From Chlorogloea sp. CCALA 695 (GTDB lineage Bacteria > Cyanobacteriota > Cyanobacteriia > Cyanobacteriales > Chroococcidiopsidaceae), in assembly GCF_003003885.1 (NCBI RefSeq), contig NZ_PVWN01000009.1, positions 62,001 to 126,000 of the forward strand: a stretch of DNA of 64,000 bases. The letters are read 5' to 3'. This document shows, one piece after another, positions 44,033 to 52,907 of this stretch; the first letter of the stretch is position 1; the number at the start of each line of letters is the position of its first letter. A program made the position numbers and the translations under genes. The notes beneath the pieces are model-generated. The model ran no database searches. It was not told the DNA's origin and was given only the letters and a program-made list of their open reading frames with translations.

Positions 44033-44894
44033 AAGTCAAATGAGAGCAAGTGTGGAATGGTACAGCTACCAACGGCAGAAACGCCAAAACCAACCAACTC
44101 CAAAACCACAAATTAGTTGCCGAAGCGACCGATTCTGGGGCTAAGAGGGCATCTATTCTTATAGACGTGCGATCGCGTACCGCCGCACAGCTAAAAGCCG
44201 CACAGCAGCTATCAGGAGGCACAGACACCGTACTTACTACTTGCAACAGCGATTCTGCCAAAAGTAGAGGATCGACTTGCTGTGCTGCCCAGAAATCGGC
44301 TCTAATTTCTCGTAACAATAATAATTCTTGCCACAATTGCTCAGTATGAGGTAGCCAAGCTGTGTAAGAGCGCGCCCAACCGAGCCAGAAAAACCAAAAT
44401 GTATCACGGTAATAATAATGACCTTGCTCGTGATGCAAAACCGCCTCTAGATGCTCATTATCCAAGGTAGTCAATAAACCTTCAGTCACAATCAATTCTG
44501 GCTGCCAAAAGCCAACTAAAGCACTAAAAGGCAGAGGATTCGCCACAACACGACTGCGCTTGCCTAGCAAGGTAATTTGAGGACAGGTGCGGACGATTTG
44601 CTGCGTCTGCCAACTTTGATAAGCTAACTTTAACAAGCTGATTGCCGCAAATCCCAACATACCTGAGACAATTAAGTAACTAAATCGTCCTTGCCACTGC
44701 CATAACATCGGCTCTTCATCGGCTCCCATGTACAGCACCGCAACCCCCGTCATTGTTAGTAATAAGGGTGGTAAAGCAAATAACGATAGCACCTGATGCC
44801 AACGCTGATTCCAACTGCCTTGAGAGTAAAAAGGATATTTGTATCTCCATAACCCAGCTACACCTAAAGCGGTCAGAATCATAATTAAGTGCAT
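44019..44894 (-). CDS. M56 family metallopeptidase (BlaR1-like)
   Basis: The protein of 291 residues has several hydrophobic segments ([41 protein letters not shown], and C-terminal [17 protein letters not shown]). The zinc motif is HEQGH in [17 protein letters not shown]. Residues near [13 protein letters not shown] match the BlaR1/MecR1 gluzincin domain, but there is no C-terminal penicillin sensor. It presumably relays a membrane signal that cleaves the adjoining BlaI repressor. It converges with tonB, overlapping by 14 bp. Confidence 0.88.
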   Translation of the reverse strand: MHLIMILTALGVAGLWRYKYPFYSQGSWNQRWHQVLSLFALPPLLLTMTGVAVLYMGADEEPMLWQWQGRFSYLIVSGMLGFAAISLLKLAYQSWQTQQIVRTCPQITLLGKRSRVVANPLPFSALVGFWQPELIVTEGLLTTLDNEHLEAVLHHEQGHYYYRDTFWFFWLGWARSYTAWLPHTEQLWQELLLLREIRADFWAAQQVDPLLLAESLLQVVSTVSVPPDSCCAAFSCAAVRDRTSIRIDALLAPESVASATNLWFWSWLVLAFLPLVAVPFHTCSHLTSTAH

Positions 44895-44896
44895 CG

Positions 44897-45313
44897 CTAT
44901 TGCTCCCTAGCTTTACGGGCATCATCAATTCGACGGGCAACGTCTTTCAACTGGTCTACACTTGCTCTATCAAAATTATCGGCAAAGGCTGCCACAATTT
45001 CTGGGCTACCTACAGCCAAAAATCGGTGTAAATGTTCTTGGGCTTCTATTGCCTGCGCTTGCTGCTTAGTAACCATTGGTCGATAGTAAAAGGCTCTACC
45101 TTGACGATCGCATACTAACCAGCCTTTTTTTGTCAAGCGATTTAGCACCGTTGTTACAGAAGTATAAGCCAATTCTCGGTCTGGATCGGACAAAATGTGA
45201 TCGTGTATGTCCTTGACGGTCGCACAACCAAATTGCCAGACTATATCTAAAATTTCTGCCTCCAAGGGGCCAAGGGATAGTTGTTTGGGGCGGTAATTGG
45301 GTATAGCAGTCAC
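44897..45313 (-). CDS. BlaI/MecI/CopY family winged-helix repressor
   Basis: The 138-residue protein has a winged helix: LSLGPLEAEILDIVWQFGCATVKDIHD, LAYTSVTTVLNRLTKKGWLVCDRQGRAFYYRP, then a helical dimerisation part. The YTSVTTVLNRLTKKG block is the recognition helix region of the family. The start is GTG at 45313. It sits 2 bp before the M56 gene on the same strand and divergent to a TonB-dependent receptor gene, so it probably represses both and maybe exbBD-tonB. Confidence 0.92.
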   Translation of the reverse strand: MTAIPNYRPKQLSLGPLEAEILDIVWQFGCATVKDIHDHILSDPDRELAYTSVTTVLNRLTKKGWLVCDRQGRAFYYRPMVTKQQAQAIEAQEHLHRFLAVGSPEIVAAFADNFDRASVDQLKDVARRIDDARKAREQ

Positions 45314-45373
45314 AAAAATTTAAACCTTACCATAATGTGATTTTTTAGATACTAATAATTGAACTCATTGGTA

Positions 45374-45408
45374 GACAAGCTGTTAAACCTCTAGTTTGAC
45401 AGCCCGTC
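45374..45408. promoter_or_regulatory. Imperfect inverted repeat, candidate BlaI operator
   Basis: GACAAGCTGTTAAAC (45374-45388) and GTTTGACAGCCCGTC (45394-45408) are complementary at 12 of 15 positions around a 5-bp centre. It lies in the divergent gap between the BlaI gene and the TonB-dependent receptor gene. A near-identical arm (GACAAGCTGTCAAAC) lies upstream of tonB at 42045. BlaI-family operators are dyads, which fits, but the sequence is not the classic TACAnnTGTA. Confidence 0.55.
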
Positions 45409-45571
45409 TTTTGACACCAACAGCTACTTTATTTAATTTAATACAAGTACCGATAAATTAAATAAAAAATTAGAGATTTGTGGCTAGAAAGCTTGCCTAG
45501 TGCTACTCAAAGCCATCTTTCAGCTTTGCTATGTTCAAAATTATTTAAGCTCTAGTAACTATCTATTAAAC

Positions 45572-47713
45572 ATGAAATTATATTTTCTCTTCCCTAGTAT
45601 TGCTTTATTGAATTTGAGTTTAATGTCCTTTGCTGTTGCTCAAACCGCCCCCGTAGATGTTGAGAGCGATCGCAAATCACTAATTCAAAAACTAAAATCT
45701 GCCACCAACCCACCAGAACAAAAAATTGTCGAGCTAAGTGAACTTACTTTTCCCTCTACTAATGCCGAATTATTAGTACAGCAACCCGATCTTGCCGACG
45801 AACTAAAAACTGAGGAAACGGCAGATCCTACTGACGTAGAAACCGATGAAGCAGAAGATCCTAACGAAATTCTCGTAGAAGTAGAAGGACAACAAGATAC
45901 ATTTACGCCAACTTCCTCGCCAGTTTACCAAATCACCGAAGAAGAGCTTATTCAGCAAAACCCCAATAGTTTATCGGAAGCTTTACGAGGATTGCCCGGA
46001 TTTGCAATTAATGACTTTGGTTTTGGCGCAGATATCCATACAGGTACATATTTTCGCGGTAACTCAATTAATCAAACAGTGTATCTGCTCAATGGTAGAC
46101 CCATCAACACCAATATCAATACTTATCACGGGGCGACAGACTTAAATAGCATTCCCGTAGGTGCAATTGAAAAAGTGGAATTGTCTAGCGGTACGAGTTC
46201 TACTTTGTACGGTTCCGAAGCCTTTGGGGGAGTAATTAATATTATTACAAAACAAGGTCAACAAACGCCTACTTTCAACGGTTCCGCAGAGTTTGGTGAG
46301 TTTGAGCAACAGCAATATCGCGCTAGTTATGGTGGCTCATTGGGTTCGGTAAGGTTCAACGTTGGCTACGAAGAATACTCCGCCGAAAACCGCTACCGAG
46401 TCCCGGAAGGTTCAGTAAATCGTGATGCTGAAGGATTTTTATTTAATGGCGATACGGCAACTAGCAACTATTTCGGCAACATAGGAGTAGATATAAATTC
46501 GCGCAATGCTCTAAGCTTGGATGCTTACAAAATTAGCAGCCGTAGAGGTTTGCTTTATTTTGGTTTTCCATTGCAAAGAGACAGACTTGATCATGATGTA
46601 TTTAATGTCGGTTTATCGTGGAAAACTTTGCTTGGCAATAGCGACGACTCGGTTTTAAATACCACTGTTTCCTACAACCAAGATTACTTTAATACCTACG
46701 GCCCAACTCAAAACACGTTTTTCCGCACAGGTACGCTTAATTCGCAAGCCGTCAGCGCTAGAGTAGACCATGATTGGCAGCTAACTTCAACTAATACCTT
46801 GCGCTGGGGAATAGATTTACAATCGAGCAATCTAAATGGTGATGTCTTAAGCACCGCGCCTAATCGCACGGTTTTAAATGAATCAGAAACTAGAGACAGG
46901 TTTCATACAGCGTTATTTGCTTTAAATACTTGGAGAATTACCGATACATTTGGAGCCGATTTTGGACTAAGACAGAACTTTAGTAGTGAGTTTGGCAGCT
47001 ACTTAAACCCTAGCGTTGGATTACGGTGGGCAGCTAATCGCAATATTGCTTTGCGTGGTAGTTGGGTAGGAGTACAGCGCAATCCTGGCTTAGATCAGTT
47101 GTATGTGTATGATACCGTCCACAACTGGCTACCCAACCCAGATTTAGATCCAGAAACCGGATCTTCTTGGACTGCGGGGGTAGATGTGCAGCTTTCTCGC
47201 AGTTTAACAGGGCAGTTTACGTACTTTGGTAGTAGTTTAAGCGATCGCTTAGGTATTCAAAACGGTCAATGGGCAAATATTGGACTTGTCAAAACTAATG
47301 GTTTAGAAGCAGCGCTAAAGTGGCAAGTTAATCCCCGGTGGTCAACGTTTCTTAACTACACCTATACCGACGCGAAGATAAAATCTGGCGCGGAAGAAGG
47401 TTTGCAATTAGGCTTACTTCCCTACTCTGTAGCACAATTAGGCGTTGGTTATGGTTCGGGAGATTGGCAAGTTAATTTGTATGCTAGTTACTTTGGCGGC
47501 GCAAGGCGAGCTTTCTTTAATAACCCTGGCGAAAGTAGTACAGATTTTTCGCCTTCTTTCCTCAATTTAGACTTAGCAGCGCGAGTACCTGTGTACAAAA
47601 GTATTGCTCTAACACTTTATTTAGAAAACTTGGCTGATGTGCAGTACGAAAAATCTAATCGCATCTATCATCCTGGTCTAACTTATCGCGTTGGGGTTTC
47701 TGCCACTTTTTAA
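45572..47713 (+). CDS. TonB-dependent receptor
   Basis: An outer-membrane receptor of 713 residues. It has a signal peptide (MKLYFLFPSIALLNLSLMSF with AVAQ-T cleavage), an acidic N-terminal spacer of about 85 residues, the plug domain (TPTSSPVYQITEEELIQQNP, LSEALRGLPGFAINDFGFGA, VYLLNGRPINTNI, IEKVELSSGTSSTLYGSEAFGGVINIITKQG) and a 22-stranded barrel region ending TYRVGVSATF. No TonB box is obvious. The ligand is unknown; a siderophore, cobalamin or other scarce compound is plausible. The upstream GTG at 45500 would add an unlikely leader, so ATG 45572 is preferred. Confidence 0.9.
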   Translation: MKLYFLFPSIALLNLSLMSFAVAQTAPVDVESDRKSLIQKLKSATNPPEQKIVELSELTFPSTNAELLVQQPDLADELKTEETADPTDVETDEAEDPNEILVEVEGQQDTFTPTSSPVYQITEEELIQQNPNSLSEALRGLPGFAINDFGFGADIHTGTYFRGNSINQTVYLLNGRPINTNINTYHGATDLNSIPVGAIEKVELSSGTSSTLYGSEAFGGVINIITKQGQQTPTFNGSAEFGEFEQQQYRASYGGSLGSVRFNVGYEEYSAENRYRVPEGSVNRDAEGFLFNGDTATSNYFGNIGVDINSRNALSLDAYKISSRRGLLYFGFPLQRDRLDHDVFNVGLSWKTLLGNSDDSVLNTTVSYNQDYFNTYGPTQNTFFRTGTLNSQAVSARVDHDWQLTSTNTLRWGIDLQSSNLNGDVLSTAPNRTVLNESETRDRFHTALFALNTWRITDTFGADFGLRQNFSSEFGSYLNPSVGLRWAANRNIALRGSWVGVQRNPGLDQLYVYDTVHNWLPNPDLDPETGSSWTAGVDVQLSRSLTGQFTYFGSSLSDRLGIQNGQWANIGLVKTNGLEAALKWQVNPRWSTFLNYTYTDAKIKSGAEEGLQLGLLPYSVAQLGVGYGSGDWQVNLYASYFGGARRAFFNNPGESSTDFSPSFLNLDLAARVPVYKSIALTLYLENLADVQYEKSNRIYHPGLTYRVGVSATF

Positions 47714-47718
47714 GCAAA

Positions 47719-49059
47719 TTACCTCTTAAAGTTCAAAAACTGGGTGTATTGCGGGTTAAAGAGCAGTTTTACTGTACCTGTAGGGCCATTTCGATGCTTG
47801 GCGGCAATAATTTCAGTCACTCCGCGATCAGGAGAATCGGCATTGTAGTAGTCATCCCGATAAATCATTAATACTAAGTCCGAATCTTGTTCTAAAGAGC
47901 CAGATTCTCTTAAATCTGAAAGCAGGGGGCGCTTGTTAGTTCTAGCTTCCACTCCTCTACTCAACTGAGATAGCGCAATAATTGGCACTTTCAATTCACG
48001 AGCTAAACCTTTGAGACTGCGGGTGATTTTTGATAGTTCTTGCACCCGATTATCGCTGCTACTACTTTCCATTAGCTGCAAGTAATCGATCACAATTAAA
48101 GAGAGTTCGCTATTTTTCTCTGCTTGCAAACGCCGTGCTTGGCTACGCATTTCCATTACCGTCATGTTCGCCGTATCGTCTATATATATGGGCAACTGAG
48201 CTAAGTTACCAAAGGCTCGGCTTAGTTGTTCCCACTCATTTTGACTAATTCTCCCGCTCCGCATTCTTTGGCTTTCAATTCCTGCCTCACTAGCTAATAA
48301 ACGCTGTACCAACTGCTCTTTAGACATTTCCAAGCTAAAAACAGCTACAGGCATTTTTTTGTAGCGAGTGGCAACATTACGAGCAATGTTTAAGCATAAA
48401 GCCGTTTTGCCCATTGCTGGACGGGCGGCGACAATAATTAAGTCCGAGCGCTGGAAGCCACTTGTTAGCGCATCCAAATCGTAAAAATCAGACAATATAC
48501 CCGGTAAAGCTTGTTCGCGATCGCGGTTTTCTAAGTCTTGAAAGGTATCGGTTAAAGTATGCTCAATCGCAATCAATCCTTGCTGAGGTCTGTCTTGAGT
48601 AATATTAAAAACTTTTTGTTCGGCTCTATCTAAAACTATTGGCAGTTCTGTTTCTGTTTGATACCCAAGTTGAACAATGTCATTACCTGCTTGAATCAGC
48701 TTGCGGCGTAAGTATTTGTCCATGACAAGAGTTGCCAAGGAGTCAATATTAATCGCCGATACAGTGCGATCTACTAATTGAACTAACTTGCTTTTTCCGC
48801 CAACTTTTGCCAACAATTCGTGGTCAGTTAACCAAGAACTAATACTAAGTAAATCTGTGGGTTTACCTTGGCTTTGGAGTTTTAAAGCCGCCTCATAAAT
48901 TTGTTTATGAGCGCTAATATAGAAGGCTTCTGCTAATAGGCGATCGCTTACACGGCTAATTGCTTCAGGATCTAGTAAAATACCTCCTAAAACCGCTTCT
49001 TCTGCCTCAATATTTTGCGGTGGGAGTGCGCCCAAGCCTTGAAAGTTGAGTTGTTCCAC
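47719..49059 (-). CDS. dnaB: Replicative DNA helicase DnaB
   Basis: The 446-residue hexameric helicase has the N-terminal domain (PPQNIEAEEAVLGGILLDPEAI) and the RecA-like domain with Walker A in VAARPAMGKTALCLNIA, Walker B in LIVIDYLQLMESSS and ALSQLSRGVEART. The protein is continuous, with no intein, unlike Synechocystis PCC 6803 DnaB. The start is GTG. It is preceded on the same strand by rplI, the usual cyanobacterial pair. Confidence 0.97.
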   Translation of the reverse strand: MEQLNFQGLGALPPQNIEAEEAVLGGILLDPEAISRVSDRLLAEAFYISAHKQIYEAALKLQSQGKPTDLLSISSWLTDHELLAKVGGKSKLVQLVDRTVSAINIDSLATLVMDKYLRRKLIQAGNDIVQLGYQTETELPIVLDRAEQKVFNITQDRPQQGLIAIEHTLTDTFQDLENRDREQALPGILSDFYDLDALTSGFQRSDLIIVAARPAMGKTALCLNIARNVATRYKKMPVAVFSLEMSKEQLVQRLLASEAGIESQRMRSGRISQNEWEQLSRAFGNLAQLPIYIDDTANMTVMEMRSQARRLQAEKNSELSLIVIDYLQLMESSSSDNRVQELSKITRSLKGLARELKVPIIALSQLSRGVEARTNKRPLLSDLRESGSLEQDSDLVLMIYRDDYYNADSPDRGVTEIIAAKHRNGPTGTVKLLFNPQYTQFLNFKR

Positions 49060-49191
49060 TATAAATTTAACACAGCAAAAATTTGGTGAAGTTTCCCTCT
49101 CTAAGCTTTTGACAGGCTAAAATATTTCGCCTACTAGCCATGATACATCGCTAATCAAGAGAGCTTTCAAAGAGAGGGGATCGATAAAGTT

Positions 49192-49650
49192 TTATTCTGC
49201 TACTACTTGAATCCTTACAGTGGCGGTGACTTCTGGATGTAGCTTAACTTCGGCACTGTAAGTACCAGTTTTGCTAATATCGGGTAGAGTAATACCCCGA
49301 CGATCTACTTCTTGATCGATGGCTCCTTGGATTAGGGTGGCAATTTCTCTGTCTGTCACCGTACCAAAGATCGAATCGCCTTCACCGACTTGTTTAGCGA
49401 TCGTAAAGCCGCCAACTTTTTCTAAAGTTGCTTTTAACCCTTGAGCTACTTGCTTAAGTTCTTCTTGACGGAGACGTTCTTTTTCTTTGCGGCGTTCAGC
49501 TTGCTTGAGAAGACCAGGAGTAGCCTGGACAGCCATTTTTTGCGGAAGCAAGTAGTTACGAGCATAACCAGGAGCTACTTCGACGAGATCGCCTAGTTTG
49601 CCTAACTTGTTAACATCTTTATTTAAAACTAACTGTACGCGCTTTGCCAT
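49192..49650 (-). CDS. rplI: 50S ribosomal protein L9
   Basis: The 152-residue protein has the L9 N-terminal domain ([40 protein letters not shown]), the long connecting helix and the C-terminal domain ([33 protein letters not shown]). dnaB follows on the same strand after 132 bp. Confidence 0.98.
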   Translation of the reverse strand: MAKRVQLVLNKDVNKLGKLGDLVEVAPGYARNYLLPQKMAVQATPGLLKQAERRKEKERLRQEELKQVAQGLKATLEKVGGFTIAKQVGEGDSIFGTVTDREIATLIQGAIDQEVDRRGITLPDISKTGTYSAEVKLHPEVTATVRIQVVAE

Positions 49651-49738
49651 AATTTTACCTGTAAAGTCTAAATTATCTATTGGTCGAATCTATGATTTTA
49701 CCTAACTGTGGGATGCGATCGCAACTAAAACTATCTTT

Positions 49739-49849
49739 TGGCAGCATCAGTATTATGAAAGAACAGGAAATATTTTTATTTTGGCAGGACAAGAAGAATT
49801 ACTAGAATTTGAAATCAACTCCCAAGGAATGTTAACTGATGAGCTTTGA
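49739..49849 (+). pseudogene. C-terminal remnant resembling DUF6888 proteins
   Basis: Reading frame ending at TGA 49847 gives WQHQYYERTGNIFILAGQEE then LLEFEINSQGMLTDEL. The ERTGNIFILAG segment resembles the C-terminal core of small DUF6888-type proteins that accompany DUF6887 proteins in cyanobacteria. No start codon or N-terminal half is present. Its 3' end overlaps the next small frame (TGATGAG). Assignment is tentative. Confidence 0.4.
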
Positions 49850-49970
49850 GTCAATGTCTGATCAAGAATTAAAACAATACTTTTTTCAGCATCAGGACGA
49901 AGATTCGTTTCACGCCTACATAGATCGGAGGTCTTTGCGAAAAGAGTTCTCATGGAAGCCGGGGAGTTAG
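49839..49970 (+). pseudogene. Small DUF6887-like frame, probably decayed
   Basis: 43 codons from ATG 49839: MSFESMSDQELKQYFFQHQD followed by EDSFHAYIDRRS, then an atypical LRKEFSWKPGS tail. The first part matches the DUF6887 pattern (MSDQELKxYxLxHxDDxExFxxYxDR). The ending looks frameshifted. Its position next to a DUF6888-like remnant supports a dying gene pair. It is too short and too close to noise for high confidence. Confidence 0.4.
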
Positions 49971-50103
49971 ATTATTTATCATTTGGTGAGCAAGTCAAAG
50001 TTGTCGAAAAAAGGATGCGATCGCATCTGGGGACAAAATGACCTAGTAGCAAGAATACCTAAAACTACTATTTTTTGAGCGTTCACCAAATAGAAATATC
50101 AGG

Positions 50104-50125
50104 AATATTTAGAATTTGGTGGACG
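50104..50125 (+). repeat. 22-bp direct repeat, copy 1
   Basis: AATATTTAGAATTTGGTGGACG begins at 50104 and is repeated exactly at 50244-50265, 140 bp later. Upstream ATATCAGGAAT-like bases also resemble each other, so the duplicated unit may originally have been longer. Confidence 0.85.
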
Positions 50126-50163
50126 TAAAGTTTTGTGATGCTGATTTATAAATTGGCGATCAT

Positions 50164-50195
50164 AATCCATCAACCAAATGGAAAAATGATGGATT
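50164..50195. repeat. Hairpin-forming inverted repeat
   Basis: AATCCATCA (50164-50172) and TGATGGATT (50187-50195) are perfectly complementary around a 14-nt loop. It lies between the two copies of the 22-bp direct repeat. Confidence 0.7.
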
Positions 50196-50243
50196 GATAA
50201 ATTCAAGAAACGTGCATCAAATTTAGATATCAAGAATTATATA

Positions 50244-50265
50244 AATATTTAGAATTTGGTGGACG
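50244..50265 (+). repeat. 22-bp direct repeat, copy 2
   Basis: Identical to 50104-50125. Confidence 0.85.
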
Positions 50266-50437
50266 CGACAGGAAACCATTAACAACCCAATGTAGACAGT
50301 TTGTAAACTAACTATTTTCTGTACACAACTTGCTTACAATAGACCTCTAGCATGAATCCATCTTTATAGGTAAGTTTCCATTCAGGAATCTTATCTAACA
50401 ACTATGAAACGCCCGCAGGTGCAGGCTTTTTTTACTT

Positions 50438-52150
50438 TTATAAATTGCTGTGCAGAGGTGGAGATAATTTTAGCTGATGCGTACTTGCATCTATCCACTT
50501 ATTAGCGATTGGCATTCGCCAGCCAGTACCAAAGGCGCGATCAGTAATCTTTAAGCCTGGCGGTGCTTGGCGGCGTTTAAACTCTGATCGCGCTACCAAT
50601 GCCAAAATCCGCGTTACGGTGGCTTTATCGTGTCCCGCGCCTACAATTTGCCCCGCAGATTGATAGTTATGAATCGAGCGCTGCAAAATATCGTCCAAAA
50701 TATCGTAAGGTGGCAAAGAATCAGCGTCAACTTGTCCGGGCTTGAGTTCTGCACTAGGAGGCTTAGTTAAAATGTTTGTGGGGATAATTTCAGTAGTGCG
50801 ATTTAGCCAGTTACAGATAGAGTATACGCGAGTTTTGGGAACATCAGCGATCGCAGCCAAACCGCCATTCATATCGCCATACAAAGTACAGTAACCTACA
50901 GCCATTTCTGACTTATTACCTGTAGACAGTAGCAGATAACCGAATTTATTTGCGATCGCCATTAATAAGTTACCCCGAATCCGCGATTGAATATTCTCCT
51001 CCGCTAATCCAAAGCTTGTATTGGCAAATAAAGGCTCTAAAGCTGTATCGTAACCTGCCATTAAGTCGCCAATCGGTAGAGTTTGGGTTTGAATACCTAA
51101 GTTTTTAGCTAAAAGTAGCGCATCATGGACGGAATGATCGGAACTATAAGGAGAAGGCATTAATACTGCTAAAACGTTCTCTTTTCCTAAAGCTGAAGCA
51201 GCAATTTGAGCGACTAACGCCGAATCAACCCCACCGCTTAAACCGAGAACTACTTTAGTAAAACCACACTTGCGGCTATAGTCCCGAACACCTAATACTA
51301 ATGCTTTCCAGATTTCCTCCTCGTCATTTTCTGGCATTGGCGCGATTACGCTTGGTTTTAAATCTGGCAATTGTTCGTCAAAGTCTACTACCAATAAATC
51401 GGTTTCAAAAGCCTTAGCACGACCAACTACTTCACCTTTGCGGTTAAAACCTACACTACAACCATCAAAAATTAAGTCATCATTTGCGCCTACTTGATTG
51501 GCGTAAATAATCGGTTTTTGATAGCGAATAGCAGCGTGTTTCAGCATTGTTTCTCTTAGGTGTGGTTTAGCCGCACTATAAGGAGACGCTGACAGATTAA
51601 CGATCAAATCTACATTCAAAGCCGCCAAGTCTGCAATCGGATTAGTTGCATAACTGCGCTTTCCCCAGAAGTCTTCGTCATTCCAGAAGTCTTCGCAGAT
51701 AGTGACACCAATTTTAATAGAGGAGAAACTAAAGGAATTAATTTGCAAACCTGGCTCAAAATAACGGTGTTCGTCAAAAACATCGTAGTTAGGTAAAAGC
51801 CGTTTGTGAAAAACTTGCTCGACTTTGCCTTGGTGTAGCAACGCCGCACTATTAAACAACGGTTTACCACCGGATTGATGATATTGAGCGTTTGGTTGCA
51901 CGCAGCCAACTAATACAGCCATAGAATGCGGCAAATCGTGCGCTAATTGCTCTAAAGTCGCCGCCATATCGTTGATAAAACTACTATTGAGTAACAAATC
52001 CTTGGGTGGATAGCCGCATAAAGATAGTTCTGGCGTTAGTAGTAAAGAGACATTTTGCTGTTCTGCTTGTAATGCAAATTGGAAAATTTGACTAGCATTA
52101 GCAGCTATTTCGCCGATAGTGGGGTTAATTTGGGCGATCGCAATTTTCAT
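50438..52150 (-). CDS. nadE: Glutamine-dependent NAD+ synthase NadE
   Basis: NadE amidates nicotinic acid adenine dinucleotide. The 570-residue protein has an N-terminal nitrilase-type glutaminase domain (MKIAIAQINPTIGEIAANAS, LLTPELSLCGYPPKDLL with catalytic Glu, KRLLPNYDVFDEHRYF with Lys, VTICEDFWNDEDFWG with Cys) and a C-terminal synthetase domain (VVLGLSGGVDSALVAQIAAS, STGNKSEMAVGYCTLYGD, PPSAELKPGQVD). ATG 52150 gives the normal N terminus; the open frame extends into the nrtR gene. It is the last gene of the pncB-nadD-nrtR-nadE operon, 10 bp after nrtR. Confidence 0.96.
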   Translation of the reverse strand: MKIAIAQINPTIGEIAANASQIFQFALQAEQQNVSLLLTPELSLCGYPPKDLLLNSSFINDMAATLEQLAHDLPHSMAVLVGCVQPNAQYHQSGGKPLFNSAALLHQGKVEQVFHKRLLPNYDVFDEHRYFEPGLQINSFSFSSIKIGVTICEDFWNDEDFWGKRSYATNPIADLAALNVDLIVNLSASPYSAAKPHLRETMLKHAAIRYQKPIIYANQVGANDDLIFDGCSVGFNRKGEVVGRAKAFETDLLVVDFDEQLPDLKPSVIAPMPENDEEEIWKALVLGVRDYSRKCGFTKVVLGLSGGVDSALVAQIAASALGKENVLAVLMPSPYSSDHSVHDALLLAKNLGIQTQTLPIGDLMAGYDTALEPLFANTSFGLAEENIQSRIRGNLLMAIANKFGYLLLSTGNKSEMAVGYCTLYGDMNGGLAAIADVPKTRVYSICNWLNRTTEIIPTNILTKPPSAELKPGQVDADSLPPYDILDDILQRSIHNYQSAGQIVGAGHDKATVTRILALVARSEFKRRQAPPGLKITDRAFGTGWRMPIANKWIDASTHQLKLSPPLHSNL

Positions 52151-52160
52151 AAGTTTAAGG

Positions 52161-52907
52161 TTAAATAAATACCAAAGGCTGATCTTTAAACGGTGCAAAA
52201 GCATCCGCATCAAACCGATACAATGTAGCTGGACGACCTGCACCCCTTGAGACTTTAACTTTGGTATCTGCTAGAAAACCTAATTTTAATAACCGCGCTC
52301 GGAAGTTAGAATAATCAGAGAAGTTATCGCCCAAAACTGTAGAGTAAAGCTGATACAGATCGCTTAAAGTAAACAATTCTGGCAATACTTCAAAAGCAAC
52401 CGGACTATACTCTAGTTTATTTTTCAATCTTCTATGTCCGTAAGCCAAAATCTCTTGATGATCGAAAGCTAGTTGCGGTACTTCTTTCACGGGATACCAA
52501 GCAATACCGCTTACACCATCAGCAATTAATTCTGCTTCCTCAAACCGCACCAAAGCAAAATAACTTACCGATAAATAGCGCACTCCATAACAATCAACGG
52601 CTTCACGAGGATCGCGGTTTGGGCCACCAAAAGTATATAGTTGCTCTAAATACAAATTTTTCGCGCGAATTTTCTCCGCCAAAATCCGATAAGCGCCATC
52701 TTCTAGCGATTCCCCTTGACGTACCAAAGTACCAGGGAGTCCCCAATAATCTAAAAACGGCTCTTGATGTCGCATTACTAACAAAACTAACAGCCGATTT
52801 TGCAATGTATCGACAGAAAAAATTACATTATCAACTCCGACTTTAAAATCAGCTAAAGGTTGTTTATTTAGTGAATCGGCAAACTTTTTTTGGATATGTC
52901 CTGGCAT
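52161..52907 (-). CDS. nrtR: NrtR, Nudix-related transcriptional regulator of NAD metabolism
   Basis: The 248-residue protein has a Nudix-fold N-terminal half with a degenerate box (LPGTLVRQGESLEDGAYRIL, AEKIRAKN: REUxEE is not intact, so it is probably not hydrolytic) and a winged-helix C-terminal half (FSDYSNFRARLLKLGFLADT, SRGAGRPATLYRFD). This combination is the NrtR family, which senses ADP-ribose and represses NAD genes. It lies within the NAD operon, overlapping nadD by 40 bp, so autoregulation is likely. Confidence 0.9.
   Translation of the reverse strand: MPGHIQKKFADSLNKQPLADFKVGVDNVIFSVDTLQNRLLVLLVMRHQEPFLDYWGLPGTLVRQGESLEDGAYRILAEKIRAKNLYLEQLYTFGGPNRDPREAVDCYGVRYLSVSYFALVRFEEAELIADGVSGIAWYPVKEVPQLAFDHQEILAYGHRRLKNKLEYSPVAFEVLPELFTLSDLYQLYSTVLGDNFSDYSNFRARLLKLGFLADTKVKVSRGAGRPATLYRFDADAFAPFKDQPLVFI

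Larger units (their letters stand above)
49971..50437. other. Non-coding interval with short repeats
   Basis: No convincing gene. It contains a HIP1 site at about 50018, a 22-bp direct repeat (50104-50125 and 50244-50265) and a 9-bp inverted repeat (50164-50172 / 50187-50195). A weak hairpin with seven T (about 50411-50432) is oriented for plus-strand transcription, although no plus-strand gene precedes it except the remnants. Confidence 0.6.

Noticed and set aside
44019-45313. Beta-lactam resistance operon
   Set aside because: BlaI and M56 are present but there is no beta-lactamase or PBP2a gene adjacent, and M56 lacks the sensor domain.
47719-49059. Intein in DnaB as in some cyanobacteria
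   Set aside because: The frame is continuous at the usual length of about 450 residues with no insert at the P-loop.
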